This document shows positions 34,258 to 44,700 of a stretch of DNA of 64,000 nt, one piece after another. The stretch's first letter is position 1. Each line of letters opens with the position of its first letter. Source of the stretch: Puccinellia tenuiflora (taxonomy: Eukaryota; Streptophyta; Magnoliopsida; Poales; Poaceae); contig QRDG01000832.1 in assembly GCA_012064385.1 (NCBI GenBank), positions 292,148 through 356,147 on the forward strand, given 5' to 3'. Under the pieces are notes generated by a model. The model was not told the DNA's origin. It was given only the letters and a program-made list of their open reading frames with translations, and did not search any database. The translations under genes and the position numbers were made by a program.

Positions 34258-34969
34258 AGATTTGTATCCGAAACTACTGAGAAGCTTGTCGAGGAGAGCC
34301 GCCGGAGGAGACGGTCAGGCGGGCGTCCGGCCGGGATCCCATCCCTACTCCCCCACCCGCACATATTCCTTACCCCTTTCATCCAAACACAGCACAATTC
34401 TTTACTTAACCTCGTCCTGCCCTTATCCGTCCAGTAACCACCCACTGACACCAGGGCCCACGCCGCCAAAGCTAAACCCGATCTCACACGGGTACAAAAG
34501 CCGACGCGTGCGCGGCACATTTCATCCGATCCCGCCGTCGGCCAAGCCGCTTCCATTCCACATCACGCCACGGAGTCCCACACCGCCCAGCTAGCCCAAC
34601 AGACAGGTAGGCCCAGTCAGCGCCCTGGTCTACCTGTCAGCGTAGCAGACCGAAGCCGGCGTGACGTGTGCGTGGGGTGCTTAGCACAGCGGTTTTCTTT
34701 TCTCCCACGATGATTTCCTCGTCGGCCGCCTCTTCTATCCCCAAACCCAAAGGCGAACCCCTCTTTTGAATTCCCTCCCCTCCCCTCCCCCTCGGCCTCG
34801 CCGCCGACCCGGCGCTCGGGACGGAGGCTCCCTTCCTCCCTCCCGGAAGCTTCCCGGAGCTTCCCCGAGCACCCCTCCGCTGCTCCGCCGCGGGCCCTCT
34901 CCGCCGCCGTCGCCGCCGCTGGTAGCTGCTCGCGCCGTCGACCCGTCCTTGCTTGCCGCAGGGGGCAAG
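34258..34969 (+). promoter_or_regulatory. Promoter region and non-coding first exon of the HVA22 gene
   Basis: This GC-rich, CpG-rich stretch lies between the transposon nest and the HVA22 gene. I see no clear TATA box. A pyrimidine-rich tract (CCCTCCCCTCCCC) at about 34775-34790 is typical near plant start sites. A donor site (GGCAAG then GTATCC) at 34969/34970 pairs with the acceptor GGTGTAG at 36183, so a 5'UTR exon ending at 34969 is inferred. The exact start is not resolvable. Confidence 0.5.
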
Positions 34970-36191
34970 GTATCCCTTCCCATCCATCTCTTCGATTTGG
35001 TTTTGTTCCTAAGCCGCGGCGCCGGCCTCCCGTTTCCTCTTCGCTCGGGGGTTCCGCCGCGCACGCTACGAATACGCTGTTAGGCTGTTCGGGACATGGA
35101 TTAGGCTGCGGGCGGCTGTTGCGTCCCGTTTGTGCTCTGCGCTGTTCCGGTGTTCCCTCGGCGGCCGCAATCACGCGGCGCGAAGCGGTTGTTCGCGTTT
35201 AGAGGGTTTCGCGAGTCCGATGTTGCGGTTCCTCTGTGCGTTGTTGATTTTAGTTTCGAGGTAGGCCGAGGCTGATCTAGTTGGGTTTGCCCCAGGCAGT
35301 TGGGGCTGCTGGTTCGCATTGATTTCTACCTGGTGCTTCCGTTTAATTACTTAGATCCTTTTCGGTTCATGCTTAAATTAGACTTGCGTGGTCATAAATG
35401 AATGCTCATGTTTAACTGAGAATTGCTTGGTCTGTTCGGGAACAAGTAATCGATTGGATTTCTTCTATTATGTGTATCCTTTGTTATATAACAGAATCGA
35501 ACTCTAGCAAAATGGACTCGTACGAACTTGCCATGCACTCTCTGGTTTCATACACTGAGACCTAAATGTAGCAGAATTTTGGTTAGGTCTGGCAGGAACA
35601 GGTAATCGGTTAGATTCCCCTATTCCGTGTAAGCCTCTGATACAACAAAATTGAACTCTGGCCAAATGGTTTCGTATAAACTATGAACTTAAACTTATGA
35701 TTCATGATTGGATAATTCTTATTAGTTTTGCAATGTCTGCACTACTGAGCAAGATAAAGGCTTAATCTCGCATACAGTGGCTGTTATGAACTTATATGAC
35801 GCACCACCTGGTTTCATATATCGAGACCCAACTGTAACAGAAAATTTGGTTGTCTGCCCAGAAACAAGTAGCCTGTCTTTTCCTCTTCTGTGTATCCTCT
35901 GCTAACAAAATGAAACTCAATGGTTCGGTATCAGCTATGAACTTGTGATGCTAGCATGATTGGATATTGCTTTCTAAACGCGCGATGACTAGTAGTTGGC
36001 AAGATGAATGCTTAATCTGTGATGCAATGGTTATTTCCATCTATTTATGTTTTGTTTTGCTGATGCGATGGATGGTTGTGGTTTAATTGGTGCTTGCCTG
36101 CTATAGATTTGACCCTCATGGCACATTTATCGATGTTTTTTTTGCAAATGACAATTTATGTAATGGATGTTTTTGTGGTGTAGGGGTCAAG

Positions 36192-39014
36192 ATGGTTGGC
36201 TCATTCATTACCAGAGCTTTAATGTAAGCAGAACAATTATAATTTATACAGCAACGTTGTGATTCTTTTGTTTCCATCCACAATCTGCCTGCCATTTATC
36301 TGTTTTGCAGACTTGTTCTTGGATATGCATATCCGGCCTATGATTGTTACAAGACAGTTGAGCTGAATAGGCCTGAGATTGAGCAGTTGCGGTTCTGGTG
36401 TCAGTACTGGTATGTCCTGGATGCCCTTTCATTTATTTGCTGACTATCATTCTTGGTTTGTTTGTACTTAGTCTCAGATGCATGAATTTGGTTTTGCAGG
36501 ATTTTACTTGCAATGCTTACTGTTTTCGAGAGAGTTGGGGATAATTTCATATCATGGTAATGTGACTTTTTGGAATTAAGGTTTTAGGAGGTTACAGTTG
36601 GTGGCATTTAGCTGCTTGATGGTTGACAATTTAATTTTCCTACAGGTTACCAATGTATAGTGAAGCAAAGCTGGCTTTTATCGTGTATTTGTGGTATCCC
36701 AAGACACAGGTTTGGTTTCCTGCTATTTGTGTTTCCATTATGTGTTTATTTCTTATGGCTTGTCTGTAACAAAGGGTTATTCCAGGGGACTTCTTATGTC
36801 TATGAGTCGTTCTTCAAGCCTTATATTGCAAAACATGAATCTGATATTGATCGCAATCTTCTTGAGTTGAGGACTAGAGCTAGTGACATGGCAGTTATTT
36901 ACTTCCATAAGGTTGCAGAGTACAGTCAGACAAGGTTCCATGAAATCCTGCAATATATTGCTTCTCAGTCACAGACTCAAAGATCTCGTTCTCAGGTACT
37001 TGTCGAACATTAAAGTTTGCTTGCTAGCCATTTCGTACTGATATCATGTCCATATTAGCGAAAAGTGTAATGCTAGCAACTGTACTTATTTTCCTTCCCT
37101 GTTCCCACTACATGGCACGCTGAACTTCTACAGTTTGTGTATGATATAATCTCGTGATTTGTTTCATAATGGTAGGGTTTCTTCTGTTTGAGCCTAATGT
37201 TGTAGGCTGGATATCCTGCATTAACATAGAATTTTGAAGGCTAGGCCATGAACTTCTTCACATGTCGGGTTGATAAAGGCGCATGTATTGCATCCTATCT
37301 CCACAAGTTCTTTTTAGGATGTGCTATAATTCACATTGATGCTCTAATTTATAACGGAATTTAGAGAAGCACGAATAATTCCCAGTTCCATGTTCCTTTT
37401 CCCAGCTTTTCTTTTGTATTTCACATCTCATGCCTACTATTGGTGCTTTTATTGCTAACTGAATAAATGATTATTTAGTACTGTAGAATTTAAGTAATAC
37501 TTTATTTGGGTAAATCAGTTTTAGTATGAATCTCAGAGATCATCTAGTGCTCCAAAATTATAGTGGATACGCATATTATATTTTGCCAGTTCTTTGAGAA
37601 TTTCTGTAAAAAATTGATATGTTGGGAAATTTACTCTGGTCTTCTGGGAACGCTACCAGTGAAGATTAATTGGGCAACATGTTGCTAGAAATACCTTAAC
37701 CTAGTGTCCAGTTGAATATTTTCACTCGGTTGCACCCTTCGAAAGAATGTGTGTGATACACAAGTTCTGCTCTGTCATCATCTAGTTGTGTTATAATACT
37801 ATGCCTTTCCTTTTTTCCCATTTAAGTTGTAGATTAGTCAAACCCAATTGTTTCGCCAAATCAAACTTTCTTAAGGCATTGTACTTGGATCTATCAGTAA
37901 TCTTTGTTGGAACTTGGTAGGAAATGGCATTTGTTTCTCTGTTTTATGTTTCAGCTTAGGATTCTGAGTTATGGTTTGTGGTGGGATTAGCCTTGAGAAA
38001 GTTAGCTAGCAATGATTCTGTAGCACCATGCCCTCAGCTATCATACTTCTGTTACAGATTATCTTGCAAGAATTGTGACAATAGAATTGTCCAATGTATC
38101 CTCTAGGTTGCTTAGCTCTTGTTCACTTAGGCACATGTACAGAAGCAAACTTGTCTAGAATTATCTTCTCGTGCTTTTTAGAGCTTGTTAAAGACAACAT
38201 ATATATATTTGGTCATTCACTGACGGTGATCAAGTAGGCAGCCTCAAATTTAATTTTGCTCTATGCCTTTTTACTTCTAGTGGAAACTTGATCCATAGTT
38301 CCATATGCAGTATTTATCATCTTGAGTGAATGACATTTCCATTCTTGTCATATCCTTTGCTTCAGTGACCTGAGTAGCACATTTCATTTCCATATTGGAA
38401 TGTGACAACTGCTGCGCCATTCCATCATTCCATCTGTTGTTTCATTATATTCACAAAGGGGGAGGTGCATGACTTGGCTCATGTTTACCAATTCTAGGAT
38501 TCAGAGTCAGATGGTTCCTTTGAATTCATTAACTTAGCCTGCTAGCATGCTTGTGTGTGCTCTTGTGCTGTGCTGACTTTACTACCTCTCTGTCTCTCTG
38601 CAGGCACAGCAACAGCAGCAGCGCCCACCACCTCCACGGACTCGGATGGCGAATCCTGCACCGCCCCCTACTCCTACACCATCGGCACCACCTATGCCGC
38701 CACAGCCCACGCAAGTTCCTCCTACTCCACCAAGGATGCAAGTGCAAGACAATGGCCCAGTTCCAGTTGCCCCTCCTGGTGCAGTGCCGCCTCCTGTGCA
38801 GACACAGCCACCTTCTGGTCCTGGTGCCGTCGCCAGCAATGGCCCTCTTAACATTGAAGAAATGCCAGTTGATCAATCTGGGCCATCGACAAGCAACGTG
38901 CCACCCCGCCCTGCAATACCAGAAGATGAGGAGACGCTCATCCAGGAGGCGATCCGGCTGACTCGGGGCCGGCTCAGGAGGCGCCTGGCTGGATCAGGAC
39001 CTCCATCCAATTAG
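36192..39014 (+). CDS. HVA22-like (TB2/DP1, HVA22 family) membrane protein
   Basis: The CDS joins 36192-36223, 36311-36409, 36500-36556, 36646-36709, 36786-36995 and 38604-39014, giving 290 residues. All introns are GT-AG and all phases fit. A 5'UTR intron (34970-36183) precedes exon 2. The N-terminal part (MVGSFITRALILVLGYAYPA, then CYKTVELNRPEIEQLRFWCQ) and the hydrophobic segments WILLAMLTVFERV and WLPMYSEAKLAFIVYLW, then GTSYVYESFFKPY, form the TB2/DP1/HVA22 domain (about residues 15-95). After about residue 155 the tail is Pro/Gln-rich and disordered. Family members (REEP/Yop1 relatives) shape tubular ER; plant HVA22 genes are often ABA- or stress-induced. Length and layout fit the longer HVA22-i/j-type subgroup. 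Intron 6 is 1.6 kb with nothing recognisable in it. Confidence 0.95.
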
Positions 39015-39633
39015 CGTCACCGAAACAAGATCGTTCCTCCTAGTTCTGCCTACGGCCGAATGACTCCAAGTGAGCTTCTGCAAAGCTCCACCGATGATGA
39101 TGCTGACAGGGGGAATGCTGGGTTGGTTCGTCAGACATGACTGAATTCCTTTTCCGCCGCCTCAATGCACGCTGTGTGTTCGTCTCATGAAAAACAAACG
39201 GGCTCCTGGTTCCTGCCGTTTCACGGCTCAGATTGTGTATAAATCCATCCGCCGCCAGGGGTTAAAACGCTGTGATGTCAATAGATCACTAGCTTAGGTG
39301 CTAGCAGATGATGGTTAAAATGTTCGGCCAAATCAGTTCCAAATTACTTGTGTTCTCCTCAAAAGGTATTTCACAGCAATTCTCGAGGACCATGCATGAC
39401 CATAGATGAAATATCCTAGATCCCTTGCATACAGTACAGGCTGTACTGTGACGTTTGAGGAGGCAAGCATCTCTCGGGCATATGGCTATCGCGTTACCGC
39501 GTAGGTGAAAATATGTATGGGAAAGAACGCAGCGAATCATCATCATTTTCAAGAATCGGTCTCCCTGTCTCTGCCTGTTTTAGGTTCCTTTTTCTCTGGA
39601 AGTCGAAAACATTTTTGAGAACCTCCGTGCACC

Positions 39634-39642
39634 TATATATAT
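39634..39642 (+). promoter_or_regulatory. TATA box of the terpene synthase locus
   Basis: TATATATAT lies about 30 bp before the ATG at 39673, giving a very short predicted 5'UTR. The terpene synthase promoter occupies the 0.6 kb between the HVA22 stop (39014) and this point, shared with the HVA22 3'UTR. Confidence 0.5.
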
Positions 39643-40360
39643 GGCCGTGCCGAGTTAGCTATATAGCACCTGATGGCGGCGCATGTCTTCTCCTTCGCCA
39701 CCGAGGCACCGCTTCTTAGGCTGGGCCTGGCCGGAGATGGCGGAGGCCGCCGCCACCGATTCTTCCGCCCTTGCCTGGTGACAAGCCCTGGACGGGAGTC
39801 CCATGCGCTATCCGACGATTTCGACTTCCAGGTGATTTGTTCGCAGCTGATTAAATATGTAGACATACATTTGGGCAAATATGTTTTTTTAAAGGGGATA
39901 TGCTTCCTCGATACACAGTCGTTTTATTGTACTGTACAATTTTTGTTCAGTCGTAAAGTATGGAAATGTACACACATGCAATTTTACACGCAAAAGAGAT
40001 TACATGGAGCATTTATGCCTTACAAATCCTATTGCTAAACCAGCCAAATCGGTTGAACAAAGCCCTTGCTATCATCTCTGAGCGGTTACATCAATACTAC
40101 AAAAGCTCACGTCCTTTCCGAAGCTTTCACGTCGTTAAACGCGTATCCTTGTAGATAAACTGCAAGAAGTTCGAAGCTTTCACGTCGTTAAACACCATGC
40201 ATGTCCAGTGATATTTATTCCAACAAAAGGAAAATATGAGCTTCCTATTTGGACTAACACATACTCCCCCCTTTCAAATTAGTTGAAGCCGCTAGATCTG
40301 CCCCATGTCTTTTAGTTTGGCCAATTTCACATAGAACATGCTAATATCCGGAAAATCCAA

Positions 40361-40720
40361 GACTCCCGAGCTCACCTACTCCTGCCTGATTTCGAAATTC
40401 AAAAAATTAATATAAAAATACTTAGAAAAATCTGACAAAATTAGGAAACAAACATATGCTAGTGTTTCACAAATGTGCAAAGTTTTGTGACGAAATAACA
40501 TATGTGGTGCTCTGGAAAAAAGAGAAAAAATCAGTGCTGATTTTGGGATATGTTCGTTGCAAAAAATGAGCACTGATTTTTTTTTAGAACATCACAAATC
40601 TATTTCACCACAAAAATTTGCACATATGTAGACATGCATATGTTTGTTGACCATTTTTCAGATTTCTTTGAAGTGTTTTTTTTTAATTTAAAAATGGACA
40701 GGAGCATGAGCTCGAGAGTC
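40361..40720. mobile_element. Foldback MITE with GACTCCCGAGCTC arms
   Basis: The left end is GACTCCCGAGCTCACC and the right end is ATGAGCTCGAGAGTC. The arms pair over most of the 360 bp, including AACAAACATATGC against GCATATGTTTGTTG and TCAGTGCTGATTTT against GAGCACTGATTTTT. No frame. It is related in design to the elements at 25527 and 53136. Confidence 0.7.
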
Positions 40721-40775
40721 GAAACAGTGTTCTCCTAATATCTACAACATCAAATACGTATACAAATTCATACTA

Positions 40776-41077
40776 CTCTCAGGTGTAGTTACACCCACGT
40801 ACCCACATGTGTCTCTTATATCTCCTCGTATAAGGTATTATCTATCATACCAAATAATATATATGGTGGTATGAAATATATAAGATTGTTGCGATAGTTT
40901 ATATACTAGTATGGATAATATTTTCACATAATCTTTATTTCATGTATAAATATAAATATATTAAAAAAATATAGACAAGCTATGGGTCCACTTGCAACTT
41001 TTTTCGCGTAATCGCTTTCATGTATGGCATATACTATCCTATGGCATATAAGATGTGGGTGTAACTATGCCTCGGAG
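40776..41077. mobile_element. MITE with TIR CTCTCAGGTGTAGTTACACC, TA TSD
   Basis: The left end CTCTCAGGTGTAGTTACACC pairs with the reverse complement of the right end, CTCCGAGGCATAGTTACACC. TA precedes and follows the unit (40774-40775 and 41078-41079). About 300 bp, AT-rich, non-coding. A TA TSD would suit a Stowaway/Mariner MITE. Confidence 0.65.
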
Positions 41078-41408
41078 TAATATTTTCTTGATAAATCCAA
41101 TGAATCCCATTGACATTGATATATTTTCTATAGAAATTTGGTCAAACTTTATAAAGTCTGACTAAGCAGAAAAATGGAACTCTAATTTATTTGAAACGGA
41201 AAGAGTATATTAATTAGATATGCATCCCGAGGGTATCGCCCGGTGTCAACTTGTACTCGCTAGCTAGTGCCAACGTAACTGTACATCAAGGCAGTCGTCA
41301 ACTTTTCAGTATAGTTTTCAACTTGTACGCGCTAGTGTCCAACTCCAACGTAACTGTCCATCAGGATTAAGGACCAAGCATGACCGTAAATAAAGCAGAG
41401 ACTTGTAG

Positions 41409-41737
41409 TGTGACGACCGATACTCTCTACTTATAATATTTGGGCAATTGTAGCGATACAATAGGAGGAAGGAGAGTTTCAGAGAGGAGAAGTTCAGAGA
41501 TACAAGTGAGAGGGAGAGAGATTCAGTCTATTCTGCATTTGATGCCCTTTCCCTTCGGGATCCCCCAACTATTTAAGGACCCAGGTGTTTGGATCCAGAC
41601 GGCAACTCCTCTGCCTGGCCCGCGTGGATCGCCTTGCCAGTTGGAGAGTAGTGGTTGGTGCGCCAGCCTGGTCGTCAGTTGGAGTTGGTGATACTCTCCC
41701 TGTGGGAGCTGAGCTTGCAGGGGTCACAGTCGTGACA
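41409..41737 (-). repeat. 3' LTR of the chromovirus
   Basis: 329 bp, TGTGACGACCG...GTCGTGACA on the plus strand. It contains the last about 55 codons and the stop of gag-pol. It matches 46533-46861 exactly by eye except for about 12 substitutions clustered at 41672-41722. Confidence 0.93.
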
Positions 41738-44700
41738 TTGTCCTCCTCTTCAATTCCGGCTTGTCCCCAAGCCGGCGCCTGCGGGAACCGCGCCCGGAGC
41801 TGAGCTTCGTCTTCCCAGGTTGCCAGCGACTCGGGTAGAGAAGACCATTGCACCAGCGCTTGCGATCGGACGGTGGAGCCCCGCAGGTATTGACGACGCT
41901 GGAGCACTTGGAACGGGACATCCAGCGACGAGTCTTGATCATTGGCTGGTGACGGGGGTGGCACCCGCACCTGGTCGTCACTCTCCGGCGGGTCCGCACG
42001 CCGCAGCAGAGATACGTGCACCACTAGGTGTATCAACGCTCGTTCAGGTAACTGCAGCTTGTAGGAAACCTCCCCCACGCGAGCAAGCACCTGAAACGGA
42101 CCAAAGAAACGGAAAGCCAGTTTATGGCTTGCCCGGTTAGCGACCGAGTTCTGCACATAGGGTTGGATCTTGAGGAACACCCAGTCGCCGACAGCAAACT
42201 GTCGATCGCTGCGATGCCTGTCCGCTTTATCCTTCATGATCTGCCTAGCCCTTGTCAACTGTTGCTTCAGGAGGTCTTGCATCAATGCTCTTTCCTCTAA
42301 CCAAGTGGCCAGGTCCGGTGATCGACACACAGTCGTGTTAATGATGCCAAAATGCCGCGGAGGATGAGCATATAGAGCTTCAAAAGGAGAAGTATGGATC
42401 GCGGAATGGAACGAGGTATTGTACCAGAATTCCGCTAGCGCCAGCCAGAACTTCCATTTTTTTGGACAGGAATGCACAAAGCAGCGAAGGTAGGTTTCCA
42501 AACATTGGTTTACCCGTTCGGTTTGCCCGTCGGTCTGTGGATGCCGAGAAGAACTCATCGCCAGTTCAGTTCCCACCAGCTTGAAAAGCTCAGTCCACAA
42601 CTTGCTGGTAAACACCGGGTCGCGATCTGAAACGATCACCTCTGGTAGGCTGTGCAACTTAAAGACATTGTCAACAAACGCCATGGCCACTTGCTGAGCA
42701 TTGTATGGGTGTGACAGCGGCACAAAGTGAGCATACTTGGTTAGTTTATCCACTACCACCAGAATGCAGTTGGCATTGCCCGAACGAGGCAACCCCTCGA
42801 TAAAATCGAGCGTCACTGTCTGCCAAGCACTTGCTGGAACTGGTAACGGTTGGAGCAAGCCTGGGTATTTGACCTTCTCGTGCTTAGCCTGCTTGCACGT
42901 TGCACAGTGTTCTACATATTCAGCCACATCCTTTTTCATTCCTTTCCAAGCAAAATTCCGGCGCAGACGCTGGTAAGTGGATGTAACCCCAGAGTGTCCC
43001 CCAACTGCACTGTCATGCACTGAGCACAAGATCTTTTTCTTCAGTTCTTGGTCTCTGCCCAGCCAAATTCTTCCACTCTTGCGAATCACCCCATCAGACA
43101 CTACGAATTCTTGCACAGCTTCATCCTTGGCTGCTATTTGTTGCAACAGTTTCTGAATCTCTGGGTCTGAAGTATAACTCTGCACTACTTGCTCCACCCA
43201 GACTGGCACACAGATTGTCACCACATTTAGCTCCTCGGGTCCTCCTCGCCTGGAAAGGGCATCCGCCGCTCCATTCTCACGCCCTGGCTTGTAAATTATC
43301 TTGTATCTGAGCCCCATCAGCTTGGTTAAAGCCTTGTGTTGCCACGGTGTGTGCAGTCGTTGTTCATCCAAACTTGCAAGACTACGATGGTCCGACAAAA
43401 TGGTGAACTCCTGTACTTGGAGGTAAGCTCTCCAATGATCAACAGCGAGCAAGATTGCGAGGAATTCTTTCTCGTATGTTGATAAGCCCTGATTCTTGGG
43501 ACCCAGAGCTCGGCTCAGATAGGAGATGGGATGTCCATCCTGGGAAAGTATCGCACCAACTTCCCCATCGGAAGCATCTGTTTCCACTACAAATGGCTTG
43601 GTGAGGTCTGGAATTGCCAAAATAGGAGCTGTCGCTAGAGCTTGCTGCAGGGTTCTGAAGGCCTTCTCTGTGGCATCAGTCCATTGAAACGGACGATCCT
43701 TCTTCAACAGCTCTGTCAGCGGCTTACTGATCAGCCCAAAATCGCGAATGAACTTGCGATAAAACCCTGCCATTCCCAGAATTCCTCTAACTGCCTTCAC
43801 AGATGTTGGCCGTGGCCATTGTTGAATAGCATCAATGTTTTTGGGGTCAGTAGTCACGCCCTCGCCGCTGATCACATGACCTAGGTATCCCAACTTCCTC
43901 TGAGCAAACACACATTTGCTTCGCTTTATCTTCAACTGATGTTGCGCCAACAACTGCAGCACTTTTTTTAGTAACTGAGCGTGTTCTTCCAGTGTTTTGC
44001 TATAGATTAGGATATCGTCGATAAACACCAGTACTCCCTTTCTCAACAATGGTGCCAACACCGTGTTCATAGTGTTCTGGAATGTGGACGGCGCACCCGT
44101 TAGGCCGAAAGCCATCACTCTAAACTCGTAGTGTCCATTGTGCGTTTTGAAGGCCGTCTTCTCCTCATCCTCTGGCCGCATGCGAATTTGATGGTAACCA
44201 GCTCGTAAGTCCAGACTAGTGAACCACTGAGCTCCTGCCAATTCGTCGATCAATTCCTCAATGATTGGCATTGGATATCGATTCTTGATGGTGATTAGAT
44301 TTAGATGTCGAAAGTCGATGCAAAACCTCCAGGTTAGATCCTTCTTCGGTACAAGCAAGACAGGGGAGGCAAACGGACTACAGCTGGGCCTTATAATCCC
44401 CTGTTTCAACATATTGGCAATCTGCCTTTCGATCTCATCCTTCTGGGCGGGGCTGTATCGATACGGCCTGACATTCACAGGTTTGGAACCGGGCACTAGT
44501 GGTATTGCATGATCGAACTGTCGTGTTGGTGGTAGTTCAGTAGGTTTAGCGAAAAGTTCCTCGAACCCTGACAACACTTGAGCAATTTCACTAGGGATTG
44601 TGTCACTGTCCTTCCTGTCTGCTTCTACGTTGATCAGCTCAATCACAGTTGCCTCGGTGGTTTGTTGCAATATGTTCTTCAGAGCTCGCGGACTCACCTC

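Larger units (their letters stand above)
40262..41209. mobile_element. Stowaway-like MITE split by two further MITEs
   Basis: The left half starts TACTCCCCCCTTTCAAATTA (40263). The right half ends AAATAAATT-reverse text, TTTGAAACGGAAAGAGTATA (about 41208). Read inward, the halves share AGTTTG(G/A)CCAA and CATAGAA-type text, so they are the two arms of one element. Its arms are separated by a foldback MITE (40361-40720) and another MITE (40776-41077). The arms are diverged, so the outer borders are approximate. Confidence 0.5.

Noticed and set aside
34617..35174. Long minus-strand frames opposite the HVA22 first exon
   Set aside because: They are mirror frames of CpG-rich 5'UTR/promoter DNA; plus-strand splice structure explains the region.
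39301..39552. A minus-strand frame between HVA22 and the terpene synthase
   Set aside because: It lies in the HVA22 3'UTR/terpene synthase promoter interval, with no domain and no splice context.
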